A DNA stretch of 64,000 nucleotides, from NCBI RefSeq assembly GCF_016711335.1, contig NZ_JADJTF010000001.1, forward strand, positions 2,976,001 through 3,040,000. The letters are read 5' to 3'. Every line of letters starts with the position of its first letter. Position 1 is the first letter of the stretch. Below, one piece after another: positions 53,115 through 62,538 of the stretch. The position numbers and the translations under genes were made by a program. This DNA is from Thiofilum sp. Its GTDB lineage: Bacteria; Pseudomonadota; Gammaproteobacteria; Thiotrichales; Thiotrichaceae. The notes beneath the pieces are model-generated. The model ran no database searches. It had not been told where the DNA came from and was given only the letters and a program-made list of their open reading frames with translations.

Positions 53115-54296
53115 ATGGAAACCTATTTATATGAATGGCTCAATTTTGTGGTGCGCTTTTTACATTTAATTACGGGTATTGCATGGATTGGTGCGTCGTT
53201 TTATTTCGTGTGGCTGGATAATAGTTTACGCGAGCCACCACAATGGAAAAAAGATAAGGGTATTAAAGGTGATTTATGGGCGATTCATGGCGGCGGATTT
53301 TATGAGGTAGCGAAGTATTCTTTAGGCCCTGAGCAAATGCCCAAGACCTTACATTGGTTTAAATGGGAGGCTTATACCACCGGAATTACCGGATTTATCT
53401 TATTAGCTTTACTGTATTATGTGGGAGCATCGAGCTATACCATTGACCCCGCTAAAATGGCTCTGACACAATGGCAAGCGATTGCTATTGGAGTCGGGGC
53501 TATAGCCTTATTTATTCTTATTTATGAGGTATTATGTCGCACACCTTTGGTAGAAAAGAACTTACAGTTTGGTTTAGTGATTTTAGCCATTTTGACAGTG
53601 TTAGCGTTTGGCTTAGATCAGCTCATTAGCTCGCGTGCTATGTATATTCATATTGGAGCGATGATTGGTTTGGCGATGGTCTTTAATGTGTTTACTACTA
53701 TTATGCCCTCGCAACGTAAAATGGTTGCAGCAGTAAGTCATGGTCAACAGCCTGATCCAATTTGGGGGCATAAAGCTAAATTACGTTCAGTCCATAATAA
53801 CTATGCTACCTTGCCCGTTATTTTAATCATGATTAGTAATCATTATCCGATAACTTATGGTCATCATTATGGTTGGTTAATTTTAAGTGCTCTGATTGCT
53901 ATTACTGCCTATGCACGACATTTCTTTAATTTAAAGCATCATGAGATTATTAAGCCCGCTATTTTAATCGGCGCATTAGTAGCTTTTGCTACCCTGATTT
54001 GGGTGTTTGCACCTAAAGCTATTAAAACTGAAAATAAAGCGGTAACGACATCGCAAATTATGCCGATTGTGCAAAGTCGTTGTTTGCAATGTCATGCGGC
54101 CCAGCCTACCGATGATGTGTTTAAAACGGCTCAAGCAGGGGTCATGTATGACACGGAGGCACAGGTTTTAGCCAAAGCTGAGCGTATTTATGCCCGTGCG
54201 GTGGTATCCAAAGATATGCCGTTTATGAATAAAACTCAGATCACGGATGAGGAGCGGCAATTAATAGCGCAATGGTATCAGGGATTGAAGAAATAG
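53115..54296 (+). CDS. puuD: Membrane urate hydroxylase/oxidase PuuD with cytochrome c domain
   Basis: A 393-residue protein. Residues 1-310 are about eight membrane helices (FVVRFLHLITGIAWIGASFY near the start, SVHNNYATLPVILIMISNHY) typical of PuuD. It is fused to a C-terminal cytochrome c domain with the haem motif CLQCH and the axial methionine in VSKDMPFMNKTQIT. PuuD oxidises urate to 5-hydroxyisourate, passing electrons to the respiratory chain rather than to O2 directly. The start directly abuts guaD. It completes the urate-to-allantoin set together with uraH and uraD. Confidence 0.94.
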   Translation: METYLYEWLNFVVRFLHLITGIAWIGASFYFVWLDNSLREPPQWKKDKGIKGDLWAIHGGGFYEVAKYSLGPEQMPKTLHWFKWEAYTTGITGFILLALLYYVGASSYTIDPAKMALTQWQAIAIGVGAIALFILIYEVLCRTPLVEKNLQFGLVILAILTVLAFGLDQLISSRAMYIHIGAMIGLAMVFNVFTTIMPSQRKMVAAVSHGQQPDPIWGHKAKLRSVHNNYATLPVILIMISNHYPITYGHHYGWLILSALIAITAYARHFFNLKHHEIIKPAILIGALVAFATLIWVFAPKAIKTENKAVTTSQIMPIVQSRCLQCHAAQPTDDVFKTAQAGVMYDTEAQVLAKAERIYARAVVSKDMPFMNKTQITDEERQLIAQWYQGLKK

Positions 54297-54376
54297 AAGA
54301 TCAAGTTGAAGGTTTCTTACTAAACTATAAAACCTATGTGTTATTTAATGTACAGAGTTTTTTGTAAGGAACTATT

Positions 54377-54922
54377 ATGAAGCGATCATTTATAAAAGCG
54401 TTTTGCTTTGCCTTATTAGCGAGCAGTCTATTGTCAACTGTAAAAGCTGCTTCCGAGCCGATAAGCGCAAGTACCACTCGTTCTAGCTTACGCGTGGTAG
54501 GGAATACCTTATATTTTTTAAATGCACCACCTGATAAGATCAAACCCCGTCAGTTTAAAGATCAAAAAGCGATTAATACTCACTACACCGCTTTATTAGC
54601 CGCGATTAAAAAGCGCAATGCTGTGCAAGATGCTCGCTCCGCTTTTAAGCAGGGGATGCGGTATTTTTTCACCAGTAATGGAAGAACTGCGGCTCAAAAT
54701 CAGAGGGGAAATCCTTTAGGCTTAAATACTCCAGAAATGGCAAAACTGTGCCCTAGAGCTGTGTCAACTCTTAAGTGGCTAGAGGGCTATAAGTTTGGAG
54801 AGAATTATGGTGAGTGTTTATCTAATAGTAGTAGTGCGTGTCGTAATTATATATTTTATGTAGAGGCTTATATACTACCTTGGAACAAAGAAATGTCGCG
54901 TTTATGTAAGGGCGGTAAGTAA
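54377..54922 (+). CDS. Secreted hypothetical protein
   Basis: A 181-residue protein with a signal peptide (MKRSFIKAFCFALLASSLLS, cut near VKAAS). The mature part is basic and contains four cysteines (KLCPRA, YGECLSN, SACRN, RLCKGG), suggesting disulfides. No family recognised. AAGGAAC lies upstream of ATG 54377. The ~80-base gap after puuD suggests its own promoter. A strong hairpin lies downstream. Confidence 0.75.
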   Translation: MKRSFIKAFCFALLASSLLSTVKAASEPISASTTRSSLRVVGNTLYFLNAPPDKIKPRQFKDQKAINTHYTALLAAIKKRNAVQDARSAFKQGMRYFFTSNGRTAAQNQRGNPLGLNTPEMAKLCPRAVSTLKWLEGYKFGENYGECLSNSSSACRNYIFYVEAYILPWNKEMSRLCKGGK

Positions 54923-54948
54923 GCCCATCGACTAGATTTAATTAAATC

Positions 54949-54992
54949 ACTTATACTATTCCTATAGTCCATTATAGGAATAGTATAGAAGT
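54949..54992. terminator. Long AT-rich hairpin
   Basis: ACTTATACTATTCCTATA pairs with TATAGGAATAGTATAGAAGT almost perfectly (one bulge pair) around a 6-base loop. It sits 27 bases after the secreted protein gene and may be its terminator or the edge of a lost element. Confidence 0.55.
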
Positions 54993-55139
54993 GCTGCCCC
55001 GCCAATTAAGCACGAGACCCAGAGAAATTCACCGACTGAACTACCTTGGCTAGTTTATGGGGGTGAAGAGAGCTATGTACGCAGTGGGGTGAAAGTATTA
55101 GGATGGCGTGAGCTGGCTAATTCATTAGCACAAGACTAG
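54984..55139 (+). pseudogene. C-terminal gene fragment, probably ATPase (DUF4143-like)
   Basis: 52 codons without a start end at TAG 55137-55139. They read PTELPWLVYGGEESYVRSG, then VKVLGWRELANSLAQD. The WLVYGG...W-REL ending resembles the C-termini of AAA ATPases with DUF4143. A stop lies just upstream in frame and nothing else of the gene is visible. It is a decayed relic; the family call is tentative. Confidence 0.45.
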
Positions 55140-55174
55140 GCAAATAGTTTGCCTAGTCCTTAAAGTTATAGAAC

Positions 55175-58100
55175 TTAAACCCGTCTCAAATCCAAAGTAT
55201 TGGGGAAGTCTGGATTAATCTCTTCCTTAGGTGGCTCCATCGGTTTGACCACTCCATTGGTATAGAACTGACGAGTGCCTTCGGATAAGGGTTTAGCTTC
55301 AATGACATCAGGGGTATTAGTGGTCATTTGGAAGCGTGAAAAACGACGGCCTTCGGCTTCATACGCATTAATCGGGAAGGTTTCATAACTACGCCCGCCC
55401 GCGTGCACCACATGATAAGTACAGCCCCCAATCGAGCGACCATTCCATGTATCAACCAGATCAAATACTAGCGGTGATTGCACGGGGATAGTCGGATGCA
55501 AAGCCGAGGGCGGTTGCCAAGCACGGAATTTGACTCCAGCGACATATTCACCTTGCACTCCGGTATTTTGTAGCGGTACGCGGCGTCCATTACATACCAG
55601 CACATAGCGCTCATCACGAATCCCCGACACTTTGACTTGAATGCGTTCCATCGAGGAGTCCACAAAGCGAGCCGTTCCGCTACTACTCATTTCCTCACCC
55701 AATACATTCCAAGGTTCTAAGGCAGCGCGTAGCTCGATTTCCATACCCCGATATTGCACGCGCCCAAACACTGGAAAGCGGAATTCATGGAAGGGTTTCA
55801 GCCAGTCTAATTGGAAGGGGAAACCTGCCGCCTGTAATTCATCGCATACATCACGCATATCCTCCCACACAAAATGCGGTAGCATAAAACGGTTGTGTAA
55901 ATCCGTGCCCCAGCGTACCAATTTTTTCTGGTAAGGCGTTTTCCAAAAGTGCGCGACTAAAGTACGTAATAACAGCATTTGCACTAATGACATATGCGCA
56001 TGTGGCGGCATTTCAAAAGCACGCAGCTCTAATAAACCTTGGCGTCCGCTATAAGAGTCCGGTGAATAGAGCTTATCAATACAAAACTCAGCCCGATGCG
56101 TATTCCCCGTAATGTCAGTCAGTAAATTGCGCAGTAGTCGGTCTACGAGCCAAGGCTGATTAACCTCTCCGGTAGGCATATGTTGGAAGGCAATTTCTAG
56201 TTCATACAGACTGCTATCCCGCGCCTCATCCACACGCGGTGCTTGGCTAGTAGGTCCAATGAAAGTACCTGAAAACAGATACGAAAGTCCGGGGTGATTT
56301 TGCCAATAGGTAATTAGACTACGCAGTAAATCAGGACGACGTAAGAAAGGACTATCAATCGGACGTGCAGCACCTAGTGTGACGTGATTACCGCCTCCCG
56401 TTCCGGTATGACGCCCATCAAGCATAAACTTTTCGGCAACTAAACGGGATAAACGCGCTTCCTCATAGAGCGTTTCGGTGTTATGCACCAATTCGTCCCA
56501 CGCGCTAGCAGGGTGAATATTGACCTCAATAACGCCGGGGTCAGGGGTCACTTTAAAGGATTTGAGGCGTGGATCATGGGGTGGTTCATAGCCCTCAATC
56601 ATCAGCGGCATATTAAGCTGCTCAGCAGTAGTCTCAAGAGCACTGATGAGTTCCACATACTGATCTAATGAGTTAAACGGCGGTAGGAATACATGCATAC
56701 GCCCATGCCGCGCTTCCACACATAAGGCGGTGCGGATAATTTCCCCATAATACTCTTTAGGATAAGGTTTATGAGGTTTGGTATTAGTATGAGCGGGTAG
56801 AGCATTTTTATCTTCAAATGGGTCAGAATGTGCCTCGACCTCACGCTCATGTTGCGGGGTATAGTGCAAACTATCTAAGGGTAAGCGTAGCCCCATCGGT
56901 GAATTACCCGGAATCAGATACATGGCTTCACGACGGAAATACCAAGGCGCACTATCCCAATTCTGCTCCATTGCATTCCAGCGTAAGGGCAGGGCATAGC
57001 CATTCGGGGTATTTAGCCCGCGTTGTAAGGCTAATACTAAATCATTACGGTATTCACTGTTTTTAAGATCTAGCCCTAACCAATCCACATTAATCGGTTG
57101 ACTGGCTTCTTTCCATAAGTAATAGAGGCGATCTTCATAGCCGGGGACTAAAAACTCGGTAGAAAGACCCAAGTTTTCGCAAAGCAAATAAGCAAAGCGC
57201 TGTGCATCCTCTAAGCCATAGCCATAATCTTTATTATCATCTGCGATCAGTTGAGGATTATTCCATAGAGGTAAACCATCGGTGCGCCAATAACAGGCTA
57301 ACGCCCAACGTGGGAAAGGTTCGCCGGGATACCATTTGCCTTGACCGAAATGTAATAAGCTGCCTTTGCTAAAAGCCTGCTGCATACGGCGGAATAATAC
57401 ACCTGCTCGTTCGCGCTTATGCTCACCAAGTGCGGCTTGATTCCATTGAGGACTATCTACATCGTCCACTGACACGAAGGTGGGTTCACCGCCCATAGTC
57501 AGGCGCACATCTTGGGCAACTAAACTAGCCTCGACCTGATGCCCTAATGCCATAATGTCGGTCCATTGTGCATCGGTATAAGGCTTAGTAACGCGAGGGT
57601 CCTCGTGAATACGCTTGACGGTGTTGGAGTACTCCATCGTCGATTCGCATATATCGGTAAAACCGTGAATCGCTGCGGCACTACTAGGTGATGGGGTACA
57701 CGCTAAGGGGATATGTCCGGTACTGGCAAAAAGTCCAGAGGTAGGGTCAAGCCCCACCCAGCCCGCACCGGGTAAATACACTTCAGTCCAAGCGTGTAAA
57801 TCAGTAAAGTCCTCTTTAGGACCACTAGGACCATCTAACGCTTTAACATCGGGGGTCAATTGCACCAAATAACCGGACACAAAACGTGCCGCTAAACCTA
57901 AATGACGCAAAATCTGTACTAATAACCACGCACTATCCCGACACGATCCAGTACGTAAGCTTAGGGTTTGTTCGCAGCTTTGTACCCCCGGCTCCATACG
58001 GATATTGTAATTAATATCTTGTTGCAGACGATGATTAAGTGCCACTAAAAATAAAATGGTATTAGTCTGGTTAAAATCAATACCTTTCAACCATTTTTTG

Positions 58101-58480
58101 AGTTGCTCACCGTCTTCGCGGATTTCCAAGTAAGGAATGAGTTCCTTAGCTAATTCAGCATCATATTTAAACGGATAGTGTTGTGCATATTCTTCGACGA
58201 AAAAGTCAAAGGGATTAACCTCTACTAAATCTGCGGTGAGATTGACTTCAACGCTGAGTTCCTTCGCGCGTTCATTAATGACTAAGCGTGCTAGCCAGTT
58301 ACCAAACGGGTCTTGTTGCCAGTTAATAAAATGGTTTTCGGGTTTAACCGTTAAGGAGTAGGCTAGAATCGGGGTACGAGTATGAGGCGCTGGACGTAAG
58401 CGGATAATATGTGGAGATAAATTTACAAAGTGATCAAAGTGATAGACCGTGCGGTGATTAAGGGTAACGTGAATACTCAT
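55175..58480 (-). CDS. Transglutaminase-like/DUF2126 protein
   Basis: An 1101-residue protein. The N-terminal ~260 residues are a bacterial transglutaminase domain. It has the opening VTLNHRTVYHFDHFVNLSPH, the catalytic Cys of RTGSCRDSAWLLVQILRHLG, the His of DLHAWTEVYLPGAGWVG and the Asp of GLDPTSG. Residues ~285-1000 are DUF2126 (VRLTMGGEPTFVSVDDVD, DGRHTGTGGGNHVTLGAARP, SPDSYSGRQGLLELRAFEMP). It is the third gene of a conserved operon with the alpha-E and ATP-grasp genes, thought to make or cleave a peptide-like amide bond. The product is unknown. Confidence 0.92.
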   Translation of the reverse strand: MSIHVTLNHRTVYHFDHFVNLSPHIIRLRPAPHTRTPILAYSLTVKPENHFINWQQDPFGNWLARLVINERAKELSVEVNLTADLVEVNPFDFFVEEYAQHYPFKYDAELAKELIPYLEIREDGEQLKKWLKGIDFNQTNTILFLVALNHRLQQDINYNIRMEPGVQSCEQTLSLRTGSCRDSAWLLVQILRHLGLAARFVSGYLVQLTPDVKALDGPSGPKEDFTDLHAWTEVYLPGAGWVGLDPTSGLFASTGHIPLACTPSPSSAAAIHGFTDICESTMEYSNTVKRIHEDPRVTKPYTDAQWTDIMALGHQVEASLVAQDVRLTMGGEPTFVSVDDVDSPQWNQAALGEHKRERAGVLFRRMQQAFSKGSLLHFGQGKWYPGEPFPRWALACYWRTDGLPLWNNPQLIADDNKDYGYGLEDAQRFAYLLCENLGLSTEFLVPGYEDRLYYLWKEASQPINVDWLGLDLKNSEYRNDLVLALQRGLNTPNGYALPLRWNAMEQNWDSAPWYFRREAMYLIPGNSPMGLRLPLDSLHYTPQHEREVEAHSDPFEDKNALPAHTNTKPHKPYPKEYYGEIIRTALCVEARHGRMHVFLPPFNSLDQYVELISALETTAEQLNMPLMIEGYEPPHDPRLKSFKVTPDPGVIEVNIHPASAWDELVHNTETLYEEARLSRLVAEKFMLDGRHTGTGGGNHVTLGAARPIDSPFLRRPDLLRSLITYWQNHPGLSYLFSGTFIGPTSQAPRVDEARDSSLYELEIAFQHMPTGEVNQPWLVDRLLRNLLTDITGNTHRAEFCIDKLYSPDSYSGRQGLLELRAFEMPPHAHMSLVQMLLLRTLVAHFWKTPYQKKLVRWGTDLHNRFMLPHFVWEDMRDVCDELQAAGFPFQLDWLKPFHEFRFPVFGRVQYRGMEIELRAALEPWNVLGEEMSSSGTARFVDSSMERIQVKVSGIRDERYVLVCNGRRVPLQNTGVQGEYVAGVKFRAWQPPSALHPTIPVQSPLVFDLVDTWNGRSIGGCTYHVVHAGGRSYETFPINAYEAEGRRFSRFQMTTNTPDVIEAKPLSEGTRQFYTNGVVKPMEPPKEEINPDFPNTLDLRRV

Positions 58481-58560
58481 AACATTCTCTTTGCTGGAAT
58501 CGAATCATGGAGGAGGCGAATCTAAGCCCTAGGTTGGATTCGCCCGCGCTGCTTGGTGGT

Positions 58561-59559
58561 TTAATAGCCTTGGCGTTGGGTTTGTGATTGACCAGACTGT
58601 GATTGAGTTTGTGTTTGATTAAACGTGGGGTAGAACCATGTATTAGCAATTTGCCCTTGTAATACGCCCATTTCTCCTTGTAAGGAATCCATTAGCACAT
58701 GGATTTGATCGGCTGGAATAGCGGTAATGTCTGCACTAGCGAGTTGGTCGCGAATCCTTTGTACTTTTGCAATAGGGTATTCGGGATGTGGTAGATAGCA
58801 CATGCGTCTAACAATCGCCGCCAATGAGTAGCTCACCGAGCCGGGGAAAATAGTGTCTTTAAGCAAGAAATTCATCGCTTTAACACCATTAAGCCGCGAG
58901 TGCACATGCTGCATATACATTTGTCGCGCACTTAGGGCTTGTAATAGATTACCCCACAAAATGCCTTCATAGCGGCGCAGAATATCGCTGCGATCATCGG
59001 CGAGTAGTAAAGAGGTCATCTCTAAAATACGCGTACTCATATCAGCACGCTCAATGTGCTTACCGATTTGCATAAAGTCAAAGGTATTATCCCGACTCAT
59101 ATGGCTATCGAGTGCCCCACGAATACATTGGCAATGCTCCATGATTTGGCGCACAAACACCTGACGTAAATGGCGATCGGAAGTATTAGGCAGTGACTCA
59201 TTCACCAGTAAGTGAATGCGGTTAGCTTGTTCCCATACCTCTTCGGGTAATACGTTTAAAGAGGTGCGAATATTTTCCCGCACCATGCCCAGTGAGCTGG
59301 CCAAAGAGGAGGGGTTATTCCGGTCGGCTACCAAGAACTGCATAATATTTTGTTCACTGGCATAACCGTATTGTTCACGGAAGGCTTGTTCGGCATTAAA
59401 TAAGCGCACCAAGGTATACCAGTCAATTTCCATGCGATCGGGTAGATCCATGAGTAAAGAGGTATGCACATGAATGAGACGCGCGGTTTTTTCAGCACGT
59501 TCTAAATAGCGAGCCATCCAGTAAACGCGTTCAGCGACTTGGGATAACATGGTAATCAT
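58561..59559 (-). CDS. Alpha-E domain protein
   Basis: A 332-residue all-helical alpha-E protein. MLSQVAERVYWMARYLERAE is the family opening. The ending PTFNQTQTQSQSGQSQT is a Q/S/T-rich tail unlike the rest. AGGAGG seven bases upstream sets the ATG at 59559, which overlaps the ATP-grasp gene stop by 4 bases. Its role is as partner in the ATP-grasp/transglutaminase operon; the biochemical function is unknown. Confidence 0.93.
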   Translation of the reverse strand: MITMLSQVAERVYWMARYLERAEKTARLIHVHTSLLMDLPDRMEIDWYTLVRLFNAEQAFREQYGYASEQNIMQFLVADRNNPSSLASSLGMVRENIRTSLNVLPEEVWEQANRIHLLVNESLPNTSDRHLRQVFVRQIMEHCQCIRGALDSHMSRDNTFDFMQIGKHIERADMSTRILEMTSLLLADDRSDILRRYEGILWGNLLQALSARQMYMQHVHSRLNGVKAMNFLLKDTIFPGSVSYSLAAIVRRMCYLPHPEYPIAKVQRIRDQLASADITAIPADQIHVLMDSLQGEMGVLQGQIANTWFYPTFNQTQTQSQSGQSQTQRQGY

Positions 59560-61040
59560 GCTTCTACCTCCTGAGTGCTGGGATTATCTAAGTCAAGCAT
59601 ATTCTCATTCACAATCCAAGTATCTTTACTACCGCCTCCTTGAGAGGAATTGACCACCAGCGAACCTTTGACTAAGGCTACGCGCGTGAGACCGCCTTGG
59701 GTGACGTAAATATCTTTACCACTCAAAATAAAGGGACGTAAATCCACATGGCGTCCTTGAATACCTTCATCGGTGGCAGTCGGTGTGACAGAGAGATTTA
59801 AAGTCGGTTGGGCAATATAGTTATTAGGATTGTCTTGGATTAATTGACGGAATTCTTCTACCTTTTCCGCACTGGAATGCGGACCTACTAACATGCCATA
59901 ACCACCAGATTCATTAGCAGGTTTTACCACTAATTCAGCGAGATGCTCTAGTACGTATTCACGGTCTGCTTCACGGCGGCATACCCAAGTCGGTACATTA
60001 GGCAGAGAGGCTTCTTCACCTAAATAATATTTGATCATATCCGGTACATAGGCATAGATAACCTTATCATCCGCGACCCCACAGCCCGGCGCATTAGCAA
60101 TGGCGACTTTGCCCTCACGCCATGAACGCATAATCCCCGGAATCCCTAAAATAGAATCTTTGCGGAATACTTCAGGGTCAATAAAGTCATCATCAATGCG
60201 TCGATAAATCACGTCCACACGCTCTAAGCCTTTAATAGTTTTCATATAGACATAATTGTCTTTGCCCACCATCAGGTCAGAACCTTCTAATAAAATTAAA
60301 CCCGCCTGACGTGCTAAAAAGGCATGTTCAAAATAGGCTGAATTATAAATACCCGGCGTTAACAGTGCGATGGTAGGATGATCTAAATCAGGGCGCAATG
60401 AGGCTAACATTTCATAGAGTTGTGAAGGATAGGCACTCACCGGACGGATAGGCATAAGCTTAAAGATTTCAGGTAAAACGCGCTTAGTAATAGTGCGATT
60501 TTCCAGCATATAAGCCACCCCAGAAGGAACACGCAGATTATCCTCTAATACGTACATTACCCCATCGCTGTGGCGCACTAAATCAGAGCCACAAATATTT
60601 GCCCATACACCATGAGGGGGCGTCATTCCCTCGCAGGCGGGTCGATAACCCTTGGATTGATAAACCACATCCTCTGGAATTACCCCGTCCTTGATAATTT
60701 TGCCACCATTATACAAGTCCTGAATGAACATATTTAGTGCACGGATACGTTGCTTTAGCCCTATTTCGATGCGATCCCATTCCTCGCCCGGAATAATGCG
60801 CGGAATAATGTCAAAGGGCCAAGCGCGATCAATATTGCCTGCGTCACTATAAATAGTGAAGGTTATACCCATCTGGCGAATGGTAGCCTCAGCCTCACTG
60901 ACACATTGCTTAAAACGTTGAGGAGAAAGGGAGCTTAGAAATTCAACTAAGCGCTCGCTGGTCGGTCGTGGCTGTCCTTGTGCCGCGATAAGTTCATCGT
61001 AATAAGTCTCTGGCTGGTATAGGTTCCATTCCTGACGCAT
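59556..61040 (-). CDS. Circularly permuted ATP-grasp protein
   Basis: A 494-residue protein of the DUF404/DUF407 ATP-grasp type. Blocks include QPETYYDELIAAQGQPRPTS at the start, VLEDNLRVPSGVAYMLENR, RRIDDDFIDPEVFRKDSILG, VVKPANESGGYGMLVGP (ATP-site lysine and glycine-rich loop) and LRPFILSGKDIYVTQGGLTR. It is the first gene of the operon with alpha-E and transglutaminase/DUF2126. ATP-grasp enzymes form amide bonds, so a peptide-type product is likely. The promoter should lie in the 145-base gap upstream. Confidence 0.93.
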   Translation of the reverse strand: MRQEWNLYQPETYYDELIAAQGQPRPTSERLVEFLSSLSPQRFKQCVSEAEATIRQMGITFTIYSDAGNIDRAWPFDIIPRIIPGEEWDRIEIGLKQRIRALNMFIQDLYNGGKIIKDGVIPEDVVYQSKGYRPACEGMTPPHGVWANICGSDLVRHSDGVMYVLEDNLRVPSGVAYMLENRTITKRVLPEIFKLMPIRPVSAYPSQLYEMLASLRPDLDHPTIALLTPGIYNSAYFEHAFLARQAGLILLEGSDLMVGKDNYVYMKTIKGLERVDVIYRRIDDDFIDPEVFRKDSILGIPGIMRSWREGKVAIANAPGCGVADDKVIYAYVPDMIKYYLGEEASLPNVPTWVCRREADREYVLEHLAELVVKPANESGGYGMLVGPHSSAEKVEEFRQLIQDNPNNYIAQPTLNLSVTPTATDEGIQGRHVDLRPFILSGKDIYVTQGGLTRVALVKGSLVVNSSQGGGSKDTWIVNENMLDLDNPSTQEVEA

Positions 61041-61185
61041 AGGGTAATTCCCAAACTGAGTTGTTATTAGTAAGGTCTACAGTAGAAGTCAATTATCTTA
61101 TCTACCACACAGCCCATACTCCTTACCATTTTTAAGCAAAAAGTATGCCGTTTAGTGGGTGGATAGTAGCCGTAATAAAAAGCTA

Positions 61186-61425
61186 TTAAGGTTTCGGCGT
61201 TTTCTGGCTAAAGGGACTGAACAGCTCAGTCCATTTTGACCAAGTATCAGTATTAGCCATGATGCCTGCACGGAAAAACTGCAAAGGATCATAACCCTCT
61301 GTACCCGTTTTGAGGCGCTGGAGCATTTCATCCATCACTGCCTCATTAAATTTTTGTACATCGGGCAAGCCCACCAGACGGCGCATTTCTTCCGGGGTCA
61401 GATCTACATCGATGGTTACTTTCAT
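61186..61425 (-). CDS. Small DUF6489-like protein
   Basis: A 79-residue acidic protein. VTIDVDLTPEEMRRLVGLPD followed by WSKWTELFSPFSQ is a pattern shared by a short family in Proteobacteria (DUF6489, from memory). No function is known. GGAGGAG lies seven bases before the ATG. It stands alone upstream of the ATP-grasp operon. Confidence 0.8.
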   Translation of the reverse strand: MKVTIDVDLTPEEMRRLVGLPDVQKFNEAVMDEMLQRLKTGTEGYDPLQFFRAGIMANTDTWSKWTELFSPFSQKTPKP

Positions 61426-61632
61426 CTCTATTCTCCTCCATTGGTGCTCTGAGCCAAGTTATCATGATCACATTTTAAGAGTTTTTCTAGCTCCAGAGTG
61501 AAAAATATGTTTTTACTAGAGTCGAAACAGACTTATTTGATCCAGCTCTATTAGGTAGGCTAGCTAGTGGTTTATTATGATCTGCTAAGTAGTGATTCAA
61601 AATAATTAAAATTAACTAGAGAGGTGTACACC

Positions 61633-62343
61633 ATGACCGTATTTACGCTAACTGCTGAAGTTGATCCTTTTTTGCATGTGGCACTTCAAAAAGGTGAGAA
61701 AATTTTCTGTGAAGCAGGGGCTATGGTGATGATGGAGAGTACCCTAGAGTTGAAGGGTAAGTTAAATGGGGGCGTGGGCCGAGCCTTATTACAACATTTT
61801 GCTAATGGAGAGTCCTTTTTTCGGCAACATATTGAAGCTGTGCGCGGTGCTGGAGATTGTTTGTTGAGTGCGTCCTTACCCGGTGGAATGCAAATTTTGG
61901 ATGTAGGTAGTACACAATATTTTTTGAATGATGGTGCGTTTGTAGCAGCCACTGAGCAGGTGGATTTAAAAGTACGTACTCAAGCCCTAGGGAATGCCTT
62001 ATTTGCCCAGTCAGGGGGCTTTTTTGTCATGGAAACCGCAGGTAAAGGGCAAGTTGTGGTAGCAGGCTTAGGCGCTATTTATTCCTTAGAGGTTGAAGTA
62101 GGTAAGGATTTAATTATCGATAATGCCCATGTGGTGTGTTGGGATAATCGTTTACAGCATCAAATTTCCGTCACGACTAGCCAAAATAGAGGTGGGTTAG
62201 GAGGGATGCTTGGGAATTTAGTGAATAGTTTTACCAGTGGTGAAGGGGTGGTATTGCGTTTTAGTGGTACGGGTAAAGTTTATATTTGCTCACGCAATCC
62301 AGCGTCTTTTAGCCGTTTAATACAAAAAGCTATGGGTAGTTAA
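61633..62343 (+). CDS. AIM24/TIGR00266-family protein
   Basis: A 236-residue beta-rich protein. EKIFCEAGAMVMMESTLELK, SFFRQHIEAVRGAGDCLLSA, FVMETAGKGQVVVAGLGAIY and LIIDNAHVVCWDN are the repeat strands of the AIM24/tryptophan-RNA-binding-like beta-helix fold. The function of bacterial members is not known. ATG 61633 has GAGAGG eight bases upstream. The MITE-like repeat begins right at the stop codon. Confidence 0.88.
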   Translation: MTVFTLTAEVDPFLHVALQKGEKIFCEAGAMVMMESTLELKGKLNGGVGRALLQHFANGESFFRQHIEAVRGAGDCLLSASLPGGMQILDVGSTQYFLNDGAFVAATEQVDLKVRTQALGNALFAQSGGFFVMETAGKGQVVVAGLGAIYSLEVEVGKDLIIDNAHVVCWDNRLQHQISVTTSQNRGGLGGMLGNLVNSFTSGEGVVLRFSGTGKVYICSRNPASFSRLIQKAMGS

Positions 62344-62478
62344 GTAAGTACTTGAGCCAAAATAATCGTGCATTTCCTACGCAGCCGCTGAGAATACGTC
62401 CCTGTACGCTTCAAGGCGGCATTCCTACCGCCAAGGCTGCTCCAAAAATACACGATTACTGTTTAGCTCAATACTTAG
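62343..62478 (+). repeat. MITE-like palindromic repeat, copy 3
   Basis: An intact ~135-bp copy beginning AGTACTTGAGCCAAAATAAT and ending TTTAGCTCAATACTTA, with the interior CTGTACGCTTCAAGGCGGCA. It differs from copies 1 and 2 at about a dozen scattered bases. It directly abuts the AIM24-like gene stop and separates it from the convergent gene. Confidence 0.87.
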
Positions 62479-62538
62479 TTAGTAAGGTGGTACTTAATCA
62501 GTCGTTTCAGATTGGATTAAGTACTAGCCTACTTATCC

